64,000 nucleotides of DNA from Undibacterium sp. KW1 (GCF_009937955.1 NZ_AP018439.1:4898001-4962000); one strand, 5' to 3'. Counted from the first letter of the stretch, positions 37,246 through 46,394 are shown. Numbers and translations are program-made. The notes: a model not told the origin generated them from the letters alone.

Positions 37246-39111
37246 ATGAGTATCCTGCAAACGCCGCGCATCCATTTCAAGGGACAGATTTCCTGGGACC
37301 CCATCGTCACCAATAACTACAAACGCTTTTATGACGAAAACACTTCCCAGACCGTCATGACACCGACCGAGACCATGCAACAGTTCCGCCAGAGCGCGAT
37401 TGAATCGGTCAAGACCGGCGCTGGTGGCGGTAACTGGAACCCGCATGGCACCCACCGCGTGCAATTCTTTAATACCGCAGTCTCCAGTGTCGACCTGGGC
37501 AAGGGGCCGGTCACCACAGACAAGCTCGTTGGTGCCCCGGCCAAGCTCAGCGCTATGTTGATAGACCTGGAACCCTATGGTGCCTGCACTTCGCAATTAT
37601 TCTTTGACGGCATCAGCTTTGGCATAGATGGCGGCTGCCGTGTTGCCGCGCCATGCAACCAGCGCTTTACGGCACGCTATATCAACTTCCAGCGCAATGC
37701 ACAAGGCATTATCGCAGGCGTTGCCTCGGTCAACTGGCAGACATCCTTTTCCAAGCACGGCCTGCAGATTGATGTACATAAGAGTGATGCCCTCGCCGCC
37801 CTGCACCATGCACTGCAAGACAGTGATGCACAAGGCATCGTCGTCAGCTTCAATGCCTACTGCACAGTTTATTTCGATGACCCCAGCCTGGCCACAGCAG
37901 GTGCCTCTGCCACGACGGCACAATTCCAGGCATTACGCGACAAACTGACGAAAGGCGGCTTCCAGCCCAACCCTGCGCGCAGCCAGGTGGTCGGTACCAT
38001 AGGCGTCTGGCGCAAGGACGAACCCATGCATGAACCAGGTGACCGCGCCCTGCTGCCAGTCGATAATGACAAGGCCTTTGTCGCGGCTGCCCATGCACGC
38101 CAGGGCAAGGGCATCATGACAGTCGATTTGTCGAACAGCGTCAGCGAAACCGGCATGGACCTGACCAAGCAGGACCTGGGTGCATTGCAACTCTTCCTGA
38201 CTGGCAAGACCGATCCCATTGCCAGCATCGACTATGCCAAATATGACCGTAAGGCCTATGAGGCAGGCGCAGGTATCGTCACTTTTGATATCAGCAAGGT
38301 CAACCCTGTGGATATAGAAAAAGGCCAGCTTGAACTGCATAGCTCCAAATATGGCCTGCTGTTACAGGAGACTGTGCTGCGCCTGATACCGCACACGCCC
38401 AACCTGTATCTGGACCAGGGCCCGGCAGGCAATGTCAAGTTCACACTGTATTCGCGTGGCAAGCCGCTGCACCAGGTCAGCGATGTCACCCTGTTCCAAT
38501 TATCGGCCAGCGGTGGCCAGGTGACGGGTACACAAAACCTCAAGACCGATGCACAAGGCGTGCTCAATGTCACGGCCAGCGCCACCAAGGGCACGGTCTA
38601 TGCCTACCTGCCTGTACCCTCAAAAAGCGCCCCGCCACCAACCCAGGGCCTTGATACCCAGACCAATACCTATGCCTATGTACGCGTACGCCAGGCAGAC
38701 AGCAATATCGCAGCCATGGCCCCTACCTGGGACAATGTGTATAAATACGTGCTCATCAACTGGAATGCCATGGCCCCCTGCATGGACAACTGGCTGGACC
38801 TGGCCAACCCGGCCCAGGTACATCAATACGCCAGCATCCTGCGCCGCCTGACCGCGCCTGCCGCATTTGAAACCTACCTGTTCATGCCGGTCACACGCGA
38901 TATGACGGCAGGACAGCGCAGCCTGTTGTACAAGTTTCTCGACAAGCCATTGACTGCCCTGACTGCCGCCGAGCAGGCCGACCTCGCAGAAAAAGCACCC
39001 GCCATGGCACTCAAGGCAGCGCAGGTAACAGAGGCCGCCGATACAGAAGAAGCAGCCTTGCCTCACTTTGCCCAGCTCAGCCGCTCATTACGCAATCCCA
39101 ACAATGAGTAA
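37246..39111 (+). CDS. VioB N-terminal-half-like protein
   Basis: A 621-residue protein that resembles the N-terminal part of VioB as I remember it. It starts MSILQTPRIHFKGQISW, has VGTIGVWRKDEPMHEPGDRALLP in the middle and ends its conserved part with NVYKYVLINWNAMAP and YLFMPVTRDMTAGQRSLLYKFLD. No ferritin-like domain is present; that is supplied by the preceding gene. No VioA-, VioC-, VioD- or VioE-like gene is in the window. The pair may form a two-subunit oxidative enzyme of unknown substrate. A GGGAGAG site lies before the ATG. Confidence 0.68.
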   Translation: MSILQTPRIHFKGQISWDPIVTNNYKRFYDENTSQTVMTPTETMQQFRQSAIESVKTGAGGGNWNPHGTHRVQFFNTAVSSVDLGKGPVTTDKLVGAPAKLSAMLIDLEPYGACTSQLFFDGISFGIDGGCRVAAPCNQRFTARYINFQRNAQGIIAGVASVNWQTSFSKHGLQIDVHKSDALAALHHALQDSDAQGIVVSFNAYCTVYFDDPSLATAGASATTAQFQALRDKLTKGGFQPNPARSQVVGTIGVWRKDEPMHEPGDRALLPVDNDKAFVAAAHARQGKGIMTVDLSNSVSETGMDLTKQDLGALQLFLTGKTDPIASIDYAKYDRKAYEAGAGIVTFDISKVNPVDIEKGQLELHSSKYGLLLQETVLRLIPHTPNLYLDQGPAGNVKFTLYSRGKPLHQVSDVTLFQLSASGGQVTGTQNLKTDAQGVLNVTASATKGTVYAYLPVPSKSAPPPTQGLDTQTNTYAYVRVRQADSNIAAMAPTWDNVYKYVLINWNAMAPCMDNWLDLANPAQVHQYASILRRLTAPAAFETYLFMPVTRDMTAGQRSLLYKFLDKPLTALTAAEQADLAEKAPAMALKAAQVTEAADTEEAALPHFAQLSRSLRNPNNE

Positions 39112-39154
39112 TCCAAATAATGAGTAAAGCGATGGGTATATTGATTGGTAAATA

Positions 39155-39194
39155 AAAAGGGTGTGGATATCTGTTTGATTATCCACACCCTTTT
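39155..39194. terminator. bidirectional terminator
   Basis: A 15-bp perfect stem (39155-39169 with 39180-39194, ten-base loop), with A-rich and T-rich ends, lies between the VioB-like operon and the convergent DUF3060 gene and can serve both. Confidence 0.88.
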
Positions 39195-39214
39195 CAAGTC
39201 AACGGCTTGCCTGC

Positions 39215-39709
39215 TTACTGCCTGCTGATCTGGTTATCATTACCCGAACTCTGCACCTGCGGCTTAGCCCCATTCACTCCCTGCGCCCACCTGACCTGAT
39301 TATCGTTACCCACCACCTGCACCTTGCCCAGTTGTTCTATCGTGATCTGGTTTTCATTCCCGTTCACACTGACCTGGGGACAAACCCCGCTGAGGCTGAT
39401 CTGGTTGCCGTTGCCCTGTATGCTCACAGGCTGGCCATTGCATTGCGTAGATTTGCTCATGTCATTGCCCATGATGCGTCCGCCATCGGCGCGTCCAGCC
39501 TGCTTGCCAGCGCCATTGCCGTTGCCATTACCGTTACCTTGCGCTGCATTCACGCTCACACCGGGCATCTGCACATTCGCCTTGCCCCCATTGTCCTGCG
39601 CCTTGACGCTGATGCCCGGCATATTGACCGACACATCGCCTGCATGGACAACGCATGTGCTGCCTGCCAATAATAAAACTGCCAATATATGTTTTTGGAT
39701 AGTCATCAT
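39215..39709 (-). CDS. secreted DUF3060 family protein
   Basis: A 164-residue exported protein (signal peptide to VVHAGD). Near-identical MPGISVKAQ / MPGVSVNAA repeats and a GNGNGNGNG linker come first. The C-terminal DUF3060 region contains repeated beta turns (QPVSIQGNGNQISLSG, QVSVNGNENQITIEQ, VVGNDNQVRW), likely a small beta-helix. The role is unknown; related proteins are often surface or periplasmic. Confidence 0.75.
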   Translation of the reverse strand: MMTIQKHILAVLLLAGSTCVVHAGDVSVNMPGISVKAQDNGGKANVQMPGVSVNAAQGNGNGNGNGAGKQAGRADGGRIMGNDMSKSTQCNGQPVSIQGNGNQISLSGVCPQVSVNGNENQITIEQLGKVQVVGNDNQVRWAQGVNGAKPQVQSSGNDNQISRQ

Positions 39710-39916
39710 CCTGCCCTTATTTATCTCAACGATTGATCATGCTGTCTGTCTCTGCCTTGAAAAACCGGTACCAGCAGACAGGTGGCCTGTGAGTGATTTA
39801 AAACACTGTATTTACATTTTGCTCACCCTGGCAAAGCAGGATGCTAACATAATGCCAACACCACCCTCAAAAACTGCAAGGACCGAGAAGGAAAAAGGTC
39901 GATGATCATAACAAAA

Positions 39917-40417
39917 TCAGGCTGCAGCCAGCGTCTTGCCACCTGCAGCAAAAGCCTGCAAACCTTCACCAGCAAGACGATAACGCACCCATTCATCCTG
40001 CGGCTGCGCACCTATCGACAAATAAAACTGTATCGCCGGTTCATTCCAGTCCAGCACACTCCATTCAAGACGACCACACCCACCCTCGACGGCCACCTGG
40101 GCCAGATGCCGCAGCAAGGCCTTGCCCGCGCCGCTGCCACGCTGGCCGGGCGAGATATACAGGTCCTCCAGATACATGCCCTTGCGTCCCAGCCAGGTCG
40201 AATAACTGAGAAAGTAAACCGCATAACCAACCGGCACATCATTGATGCTGCATATCAGGCCACGCGCCGGGCTGTCTGGCGCAAACAGGCTTTGCCTGAC
40301 ATCCTCGACACTGGCAATGACTTCATGCTCGGCTCTCTCATAAATCGCCAGCTCGGTGATATAGGCATGGATCAGGGCGGCGTCTTCGGGCTGGGCTGGG
40401 CGGATTTGTATATTCAT
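39917..40417 (-). CDS. GNAT-family N-acetyltransferase
   Basis: A 166-residue acetyltransferase with the GNAT acetyl-CoA loop as YISPGQRGSGAGKALLRHLA and the C-terminal WNEPAIQFYLSIGAQ. The overall pattern (MYLEDLYI before the loop) is like the diamine/thialysine acetyltransferase branch related to spermidine acetyltransferase. It is cytoplasmic and probably acetylates a small amine. No operon partner is visible. Confidence 0.87.
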   Translation of the reverse strand: MNIQIRPAQPEDAALIHAYITELAIYERAEHEVIASVEDVRQSLFAPDSPARGLICSINDVPVGYAVYFLSYSTWLGRKGMYLEDLYISPGQRGSGAGKALLRHLAQVAVEGGCGRLEWSVLDWNEPAIQFYLSIGAQPQDEWVRYRLAGEGLQAFAAGGKTLAAA

Positions 40418-40599
40418 GAATATCTCATTCGGTATCCCTCGTTCTTCAAAGATCGGGGGAGAAGTTTAGGGTGGGACAGTCTTAGCTCAATGAGCGTAAC
40501 AGCAAAGTAACAGCAAAAATTGAAGGCCATCTACCTCGCATTTGCCACATCCTAACAAGCCAGCCTACAATGCGGCAAGTGCAATTACTTCAGACTATC

Positions 40600-41526
40600 A
40601 TGCAGAACATGCATCTTGACCTGCGCAAGCTCGACCTCAATCTCTTGCTGGTATTTAATGCCCTGTACCAGCAACGCTCGGTCACGGCTGCCGCACATGA
40701 GCTGGCACTGAGCCCATCGGCCCTGAGCCATGCACTGGCCAGGCTGCGCACCGCCCTCGGAGACGAGTTATTCGTGCGGCTAGACAACCAGATGCAACCA
40801 ACCTTGCGCGCCGACCAGATCGCTGAACCCATCAGCACGGCACTGGCACAATTGTCTGCCGGGCTCAGTCTCAGACAGCGCTTTGATCCCGCCACCAGCC
40901 AGCGCAATTTTGTCATCTCAGCCAGCGACTATACCGCCTTTGCGATACTGCCGCGCCTCATCAGCAGGCTGCAACAGGTCGCCCCCAATATCACCCTGCG
41001 CATCATCAACACCAGCCAAAAAATCGCCATCGCAGAACTGGCCGCAGGTCATATCGACTTCGCCCTTGGCTACGATGAAGAACGCAGCCCACTACCCGCA
41101 GGCCTGGAAGAATTTGACTGGCTGCAAGACGACTACGTCGCCATCGCCCGCCAACACCACCCGCATATCAAACGCAAACTGACATTAAAAACCTATCTGC
41201 AGGCTCGCCATGTCGTCGTCACCCCCTGGAATGAAAGCCGAGGCGTCATCGACTATGTACTCGACGGCATGGCCCTGCAAAGACAGGTCACCGTCCAGCT
41301 CCCCAATGTCCTGGTCGCCCCCTTCATCATCGCCAGCAGCGACCTCATCATGACCCTGCCCCGCAACGCCGCCAATACCCTGGCTCAGGCCGCAGGCATC
41401 GCCATCTACCCAGCCCCGTTTGCGATACCGCCCTATACTTTGAAAGTCTATAGTCACAGCAAATATGCTCGTAGCGATGCGCATTTGTGGTTAAGGGGGG
41501 TGATGATGGAAGTGGCAGAGAATTAG
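40600..41526 (+). CDS. LysR-family transcriptional regulator
   Basis: A 308-residue regulator. The helix-turn-helix (LDLNLLLVFNALYQQRSVTAAAHELALSPSALSHALARLR) resembles the NodD-like branch of LysR regulators. The effector domain is complete. ATG codons at 40570, 40600 and 40609 are all possible; none has a clear ribosome binding site, and the conserved region begins just after 40609. Its target is not evident because the adjacent genes are hypothetical. Confidence 0.9.
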   Translation: MQNMHLDLRKLDLNLLLVFNALYQQRSVTAAAHELALSPSALSHALARLRTALGDELFVRLDNQMQPTLRADQIAEPISTALAQLSAGLSLRQRFDPATSQRNFVISASDYTAFAILPRLISRLQQVAPNITLRIINTSQKIAIAELAAGHIDFALGYDEERSPLPAGLEEFDWLQDDYVAIARQHHPHIKRKLTLKTYLQARHVVVTPWNESRGVIDYVLDGMALQRQVTVQLPNVLVAPFIIASSDLIMTLPRNAANTLAQAAGIAIYPAPFAIPPYTLKVYSHSKYARSDAHLWLRGVMMEVAEN

Positions 41527-41650
41527 AGCCTTGGGTTTTTAAAAACCAGCTTTAAAATGCAGCCACGACGAAACGCACGTTACAATGCGCCACATCTCGC
41601 CACCGACTTTCTGAAAAAGACGCATGGATGGATTGCCTCACCCCACTGAC

Positions 41651-42124
41651 TTACCTTGGTCGGTGAAACCAGCCACTGCTAGCAAGCCTGTCTCGATAAG
41701 CCTTTCCTGCATCAAATGGCTGGCTTATATCGATACCAATGATTGCGTCAATGTACTCGGCCGGGGGAAGATAATGATGCACTTCCATGTAATGCAGGAT
41801 AAGGACAGGGGACGCAAAAATAATGTCTTCGTATGGTATCCACAATTCAGCATCCCGGATTAACTCACCGCCAGAATTGCAGATTTTGACTGGTCCGCAG
41901 ACTTCGCAGAATGGAAAGCCTCTACCAGGTTCCACCGTTGGCTGAAAAATTTCATCCTGTCTGGCGACATCTTTGAGTTTTCTTAGAAGGGAGCTTCGCA
42001 ACTCTCCTTTCTGAAAATCAGATTTCAAGTTTAACCATCCAACATTTTTCACGCCAACAAATGTGTAGGGACTGATTAAATGCGAATAATCAGTAATATC
42101 TTCATAAGCAAATAACTCTTGCAT
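41651..42124 (-). CDS. hypothetical protein (157 aa), possibly immunity-type
   Basis: Soluble protein of 157 residues with ITDYSHLISPYTFVGVKNVGWL near the start and a CxxC pair in FCEVCGPVKIC. The pattern recalls a family of small uncharacterised proteins often found near polymorphic toxins (DUF7919-like), but this is from memory. No signal peptide or membrane segment. It begins the accessory stretch of small minus-strand genes leading to the Rhs island. Confidence 0.5.
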   Translation of the reverse strand: MQELFAYEDITDYSHLISPYTFVGVKNVGWLNLKSDFQKGELRSSLLRKLKDVARQDEIFQPTVEPGRGFPFCEVCGPVKICNSGGELIRDAELWIPYEDIIFASPVLILHYMEVHHYLPPAEYIDAIIGIDISQPFDAGKAYRDRLASSGWFHRPR

Positions 42125-42318
42125 CGATATTGCCCTGGAATAGGTGAATGAGAATATATGACTTCAAATAAACTCTCGATATTTGGTTCATCAGCTTCTA
42201 GCGAAGTAACGTAACGTACGTTGCAATGCGCCGCATGTTGGTCAGAAACCACAGTGAGAAATAAGAGACTATCACGTCTTGCAGATCATATTACCGGCAC
42301 TGGCAAGCTCAGCCTGCT

Positions 42319-42669
42319 TCAGACGGACTTCTTTCTCTGCCAGATCACAGTTTTTTCAAGACCGAAATATATAGTCTCTACCGTTGCCGGAATAGCGATC
42401 TCAGACGAAAAACTGACAGATGAATTTGCATGCGCTGGTGCCAAATGCACATAAACATGCAATGTTTTTCCCTCTGGTATTGTTCTTACTTCTTGCACGG
42501 CCAATGCACTATGAAATGCGAGACCAGATATTGTAATTGAAGATGACTTCGCGGTTACGTGCTCAGCAACTTTGAAGGCTTGCACATCCCGCGACTCTAA
42601 TATCATCTTATCCCGTCCGGCGCACGCTGACAGGAAAAGCAGCATCATTACTATGGCTAATTCCTTCAC
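42319..42669 (-). CDS. hypothetical lipoprotein (116 aa)
   Basis: Starts with a short signal peptide and lipobox LSAC (Cys16), so it is probably attached to a membrane in the periplasm. The mature part (SITISGLAFHSALAVQEV; KTLHVYVHLAPAH) looks like a small beta-sandwich. No family is recognised. It is the second of a run of small minus-strand genes. Confidence 0.55.
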   Translation of the reverse strand: MKELAIVMMLLFLSACAGRDKMILESRDVQAFKVAEHVTAKSSSITISGLAFHSALAVQEVRTIPEGKTLHVYVHLAPAHANSSVSFSSEIAIPATVETIYFGLEKTVIWQRKKSV

Positions 42670-42777
42670 GGCATCCTTAAAAAATTAAATTATTTCCATG
42701 CGCGTGCAGACCTTCCCGAGACTATGCACACACAATGTCATCCTGCATCAAGCCGATCTGGCCACGCAACATCACAA

Positions 42778-43428
42778 CTACCGCGATAAATGCAATTCTA
42801 TTTGTTTTGGCTTGTATTCACCTCTAGCATCAAGCTCCCATTCTTCTATCAACAGATGGTCACTCTTTATTTCGCGGACATTTCCAAAATTCCTCGTAAT
42901 AAGATCATTCTTTCTGACTATGCGAGCGATGCCTGATTCATCGACAATTGTTGCTTGTCGCTTGCGAGAATCGACTGAAACCAGTTTCAAATTTTCGATA
43001 CTGCCTACAAATCGAAGGCTTTTCAATAAGCTCACCAACTCTCTGTTATCTGCTTCAGGCAATCCAGAGATGGTAAAAATAATCAATCCAAAGTTAGCTT
43101 CGTCTTTAGTATCTTTGATTGAGATTTTTCGTTTTATTTTTTGATGATGCCGCTCTGACGAAATACATTTCAGATCATCCAATGTGATCATCACAGACAT
43201 ATCAGAAATTTCGCAATCAAGCTGGTGATCTGACACACGTAATCCATAATCAAACACAATGAGTTGTGATCCCTTGCTCAAGCTAAATGCCTGACTATCG
43301 GGAGATCTGTTTTTTTGAAAGCGCCAACCGGGTGACACATCCAAAAATACCGGGGGTTGCCACACAGGCTTTCCATAGACAGAAATCTGCAGAACAAGCA
43401 ATATGCAAAATAAAAGAGCTCTATTCAC
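42778..43428 (-). CDS. secreted hypothetical protein with PilP-like C-terminal domain
   Basis: A 216-residue exported protein (signal peptide to SVYGKP). Residues about 150-212 (LVSVDSRKRQATIVDESGIARIVRKNDLITRNFGNVREI) follow the pattern of the PilP/GspC homology-region fold: repeated strand, charged turn, then hydrophobic IxxDxLxIEEW. That domain links inner-membrane and secretin parts of type IV pili and type II secretion. No other secretion genes are here, so this may be an unrelated use of the fold. Confidence 0.5.
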   Translation of the reverse strand: MNRALLFCILLVLQISVYGKPVWQPPVFLDVSPGWRFQKNRSPDSQAFSLSKGSQLIVFDYGLRVSDHQLDCEISDMSVMITLDDLKCISSERHHQKIKRKISIKDTKDEANFGLIIFTISGLPEADNRELVSLLKSLRFVGSIENLKLVSVDSRKRQATIVDESGIARIVRKNDLITRNFGNVREIKSDHLLIEEWELDARGEYKPKQIELHLSR

Positions 43429-43473
43429 GGAAACGGTTTTCTCAATTTTATCGACCAGATTAGTTGGGTAAGT

Positions 43474-44118
43474 TCACCTGTCAGCTAAACCTCCAAGCGC
43501 ATGCTCCCACGCAGCCGCATAGCCGGGCATAGTTTGCAATACGCCTGCACGCACACCGGTATCTGCCGCTGCCAGCTTCACTGCCTGCTGACGATCTTTA
43601 GTCTGCAAGGCCGGTTGCGCTTCGGCCAGCGCTGCCAATAGCTGTGGCGTCAGCTTGTCGAGTGCCGGGCGGATTGCTGTCTTCAGGTCAGGCGGATTGT
43701 CAAACGGGGCCTGCGCTTTGCTCACCCACTCTGCAAACAAGGCCGTCTGTATCATCTTGCCAGCCACTATCTGTGCAGTAAAAAAGTCCTGTACCTGTCT
43801 GGGTGCCAGGCCATATTGAATTGCCTGCTGCGCCAGTGCATCCAGTATTTGCTGCTCACGCACGGGGTCGTCAATCGCTGCTTTGGCGTTCCACTTGTAC
43901 ATGGCGACATCTTGCGCGAGATTCAGGCGTTGCTGCATGAGACCCATCAAACTCACGAGACGCGGGTCGCTCGCGTTCTCGGCCTGGGCAGGATGTGACA
44001 GCGACAGTGCAGCGCATGCGAGGGCCACATAAGCCATATAAGTCACATAAAGCAGCCATGGCAAAAAAACTTTTTGCGCAGTGCGCTGTGCTAAAGTGGA
44101 AAAAGAATGGTCTGTCAT
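43474..44118 (-). CDS. secreted chorismate mutase (AroQ gamma class)
   Basis: A 214-residue protein with a signal peptide (ends HPAQAENA) and an AroQ-type helical chorismate mutase. Active-site candidates are the Arg in MQQRLNLAQDVAMYKW with its Lys, and PVREQQILDALAQQA. Gamma-class enzymes are exported; their role in the periplasm is uncertain, possibly phenylalanine precursor formation or host interaction. The C-terminal extension of about 80 residues is typical of this class. Confidence 0.8.
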   Translation of the reverse strand: MTDHSFSTLAQRTAQKVFLPWLLYVTYMAYVALACAALSLSHPAQAENASDPRLVSLMGLMQQRLNLAQDVAMYKWNAKAAIDDPVREQQILDALAQQAIQYGLAPRQVQDFFTAQIVAGKMIQTALFAEWVSKAQAPFDNPPDLKTAIRPALDKLTPQLLAALAEAQPALQTKDRQQAVKLAAADTGVRAGVLQTMPGYAAAWEHALGGLADR

Positions 44119-44512
44119 CAGTAATCGCCAGCCTGTTTGTGAAATCGATAAATGACATTGTAATGCCCTGGCTCCGCTTTAAACCTAGCAACTTTTTATT
44201 TCAGGTTCTTCCCAGGCCAGCACGCTTACACAGCCATTGCTGCTGGTGATTAAAAATTCCTGGATGGCGGCGATATCCTTTCTCAGAAAACCGGGCCGCA
44301 ATGATTCTTGCGCATACCAACCGCCTTCTTCAATTTGAAACACCCAGTGTTCAGAATCTGCACATGCCGGCCAAAATTCAAGTAAATCACCTTCATCCAA
44401 AAGACGGAATCCGCAGATTTCTGCAAAGCTCGCTTGATAGCTTTTATTTTCTTGCGATGACTCAACCGTAACAGTCAATTTCCCCAGATCGTAACAAACC
44501 TGCGTCACATCT

Positions 44513-44522
44513 GATCTGGAAT
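44513..44522. repeat. IS4-type element target duplication, left copy
   Basis: GATCTGGAAT, repeated at 45847-45856 on the other side of the element. Ten bases is within the range for IS4-family elements. Confidence 0.85.
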
Positions 44523-44523
44523 C

Positions 44524-45846
44524 ACTAGTGTCCCAACGTTTACACATCAGGGGTTTGTAAGTCAATGATTTGTTTGCATAAAATGATGTTTTTATCTGGT
44601 CTCGATTTGAACGTCGAGGCGCAGAATTGGAGCTTTTTGCGGATATCCGCCAAAGGCTCCTATGCATCAGGGCAAACTCGTTTTCTCGCAGGTCATGACG
44701 TATTTGCCACTGACCACCTTTCGATGATGCGTCGCAGCCCACAGGGGCGATCACAAGGTCAAGGATTTTTCCTGTCTGGATCAATTCTTCGCCATGGCCT
44801 TTGCGCAGTTGACCTATCGGGAATCGCTGCGCGATATCGAAGTCAATTTGCGCGCTCAGCCCCATCGGCTGTACCACATGGGATTTCGCTGCGCGACGAT
44901 TTCCCGCAATACGTTGGCCAATGCAAACGCCACGCGCCCCTGGCAAATTTACGCCGATCTGGTGCAACATCTGATTGCAATGGCGCGCCCGTTGTATGCC
45001 AGCGAACCATTTGGCGTGGACCTCGATGCAACGGTCTATGCGTTCGATGCCACTACCATCGATCTGTGTTTATCGGTGTATCCGTGGGCACCTTTTCGAT
45101 CCGCCAAGGCGGCCATCAAATTGCATACACTGCTGGACCTGCGCGGCTCTATTCCCAGCTTCATTCATATCACCGACGGCAAGACCCACGAGGTCAATAT
45201 TCTCGACGATCTGCTCATCGAGCCAGGAGCGTATTACCTGATGGATCGCGGCTACCTGGATTTCGCCCGATTGCACAGGCTGCATGCGGCGGGCGCCTTC
45301 TTTGTCACGAGAGCAAAAAGCAATACCAAGTTCAAGCGTCGGTATTCGCAGCCAGTCGATCGGGCGACGAGCAGCGTTATCTGCGATCAGACGGGCGTCC
45401 TCCCGCTCTTCTACGCAAGCAAGGACTACCCGGCGACTTTGCGTCGTGTCGTCGTCAAGGACGACACTGGGGAACGCATCATTTTTTGACCAACAATTTC
45501 ACTCTCAAACCGGAGATGATCGCTGCGCTTTACAAGCAGCGTTGGCAGGTCGAATTGTTCTTCAAGTGGATCAAGCAACATTTGCGTATCAAAACCTTCC
45601 TGGGAACCAGCGAGAATGCCGTGAAGACGCAAATATGGATCGCAGTCTGTACTTATGTACTCATCGCTATCGTCAAAAAACGTCTGCATTTGCCTCACAG
45701 TCTTTACGAGATTCTACAAATCCTGAGTCTCACCATGTTTGAAACAACACCAATAAATCAATTACTTACGCCGCCATCGGGAAATATCAATGACGAAAAT
45801 CAACCAAAACAGATGTCTCTACTATGAGAAACGTTGGGACACTAGT
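44524..45846 (+). mobile_element. IS4-family insertion sequence (degenerate)
   Basis: About 1.32 kb bounded by perfect 18-bp inverted repeats ACTAGTGTCCCAACGTTT (44524-44541 and, inverted, 45829-45846) and by the 10-bp duplication GATCTGGAAT. It carries one transposase gene that has two inactivating lesions. It interrupts a small minus-strand gene. Confidence 0.9.
44662..45827 (+). pseudogene. IS4-family transposase, nonsense and frameshift
   Basis: The reading frame begins MHQGKLVFSQVMTYLPLTTFR at 44662, then meets TGA (44725-44727), where related transposases have Arg. It resumes CVAAHRGDHKVKDFSCLDQF and runs through the catalytic Asp regions (VYAFDATTIDLCLSVYPW; YYLMDRGYLDFARL). At 45482-45487 a six-T run (ATT TTT TGA) ends the frame. 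The -1 frame continues with LTNNFTLKPEMIAALYKQRW and the glutamate motif QVELFFKWIKQHL to 45827. The copy is therefore probably inactive unless slippage and readthrough occur. Confidence 0.85.
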
Positions 45847-45894
45847 GATCTGGAATGAAACATCATTGTCGACTTCAAAGCCCTGGCTTTCATC

Positions 45895-46143
45895 TTAAAA
45901 CTCTTTTAAAAGGTGTAATTTCAATCTTATAAGAGCATCCGGCTGCGCAGAATAAAATGAGCAGGAAAGACAGGAAGAGAAATTTTTTCTTGATGAGCAA
46001 TTCGGGCATGATATCCGTGGAGAATGAATAAAATAAAAGAAAATGAGTGAGCAGGGCAAGATCGCGACTATATCTGGAATCAAATTTTCAAAAGAAGACG
46101 GGGGCAGTTCTAATATTCCAACATTTTCCAAACCAGTACGCAA
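45895..46143 (-). CDS. hypothetical small membrane protein, 5' end uncertain
   Basis: Up to 82 residues with a membrane segment (LIPDIVAILPCSLIFFYFIH) and cysteine-rich surroundings (CPNCSSRKNFSSCLSC). The stop lies one base before the start of the interrupted gene, so the two were probably co-translated. The only start is a TTG, and a transposase fragment lies immediately upstream, suggesting the true 5' end was lost. No family recognised. Confidence 0.35.
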   Translation of the reverse strand: MRTGLENVGILELPPSSFENLIPDIVAILPCSLIFFYFIHSPRISCPNCSSRKNFSSCLSCSFYSAQPDALIRLKLHLLKEF

Positions 46144-46184
46144 AAACGCCGCATGGCTTTGCTTTGGACTTTACTTTACAAACA

Positions 46185-46243
46185 CCTCGCGACGTCACGT
46201 GATACAAAACTTCAGTAAATTCTAAACGTAGTGGTCTGACCAT
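46185..46243 (-). pseudogene. REP-associated transposase, N-terminal fragment
   Basis: From 46243 the minus strand reads MVRPLRLEFTEVLYHVTSRG, matching the start of the REP-associated transposase at 56642 (MARPLRLEFAGALYHVTSRG), then loses similarity. The flanking 46277-46391 is shared with 56666-56780. It is a remnant of a second copy. Confidence 0.7.
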
Positions 46244-46276
46244 GTGTAAAGCAAAACATAACCGCTAAGATATGGC

Positions 46277-46391
46277 CGAAAATGTATGAATGAAAGCGTA
46301 GTAATCGGCTCGCTGCCGAAAATCGCGCCGAAACAAACATTAAAATTTATTCATTGAAAATCAATGAATTAGAATGTTTGCTTAAGAGACC
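46277..46391. repeat. 115-bp repeat linked to REP-associated transposase, copy 1
   Basis: Near-identical to 56666-56780 and ends in CTTAAGAGACCT, the motif also seen before GACCCC at 56768-56785 and 57081-57100. It lies upstream of the transposase start in both places, so it is part of that element. Confidence 0.75.
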
Positions 46392-46394
46392 TTT

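Larger units (their letters stand above)
44185..45893 (-). pseudogene. small gene (124 aa) interrupted by IS4-type element
   Basis: The coding sequence starts at 45893 (MKARALKSTMMFHSR) and is cut after 47 bases by the insertion at 44524-45846. It continues from 44512 (SDVTQVCYDLGKLTV) to the stop at 44185. Removing the element and one copy of the 10-bp target duplication restores one 124-residue frame. The product is soluble and acidic, with Trp-rich parts (EFWPACADSEHWVFQIEEGGW), like many immunity proteins; no family is recognised. The remaining frame is open on both sides, so the insertion seems recent. Confidence 0.75.

Noticed and set aside
36486..37313. 275-codon minus-strand frame over the ferritin-like VioB-type gene
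   Set aside because: Antisense to a family with recognisable iron-ligand motifs.
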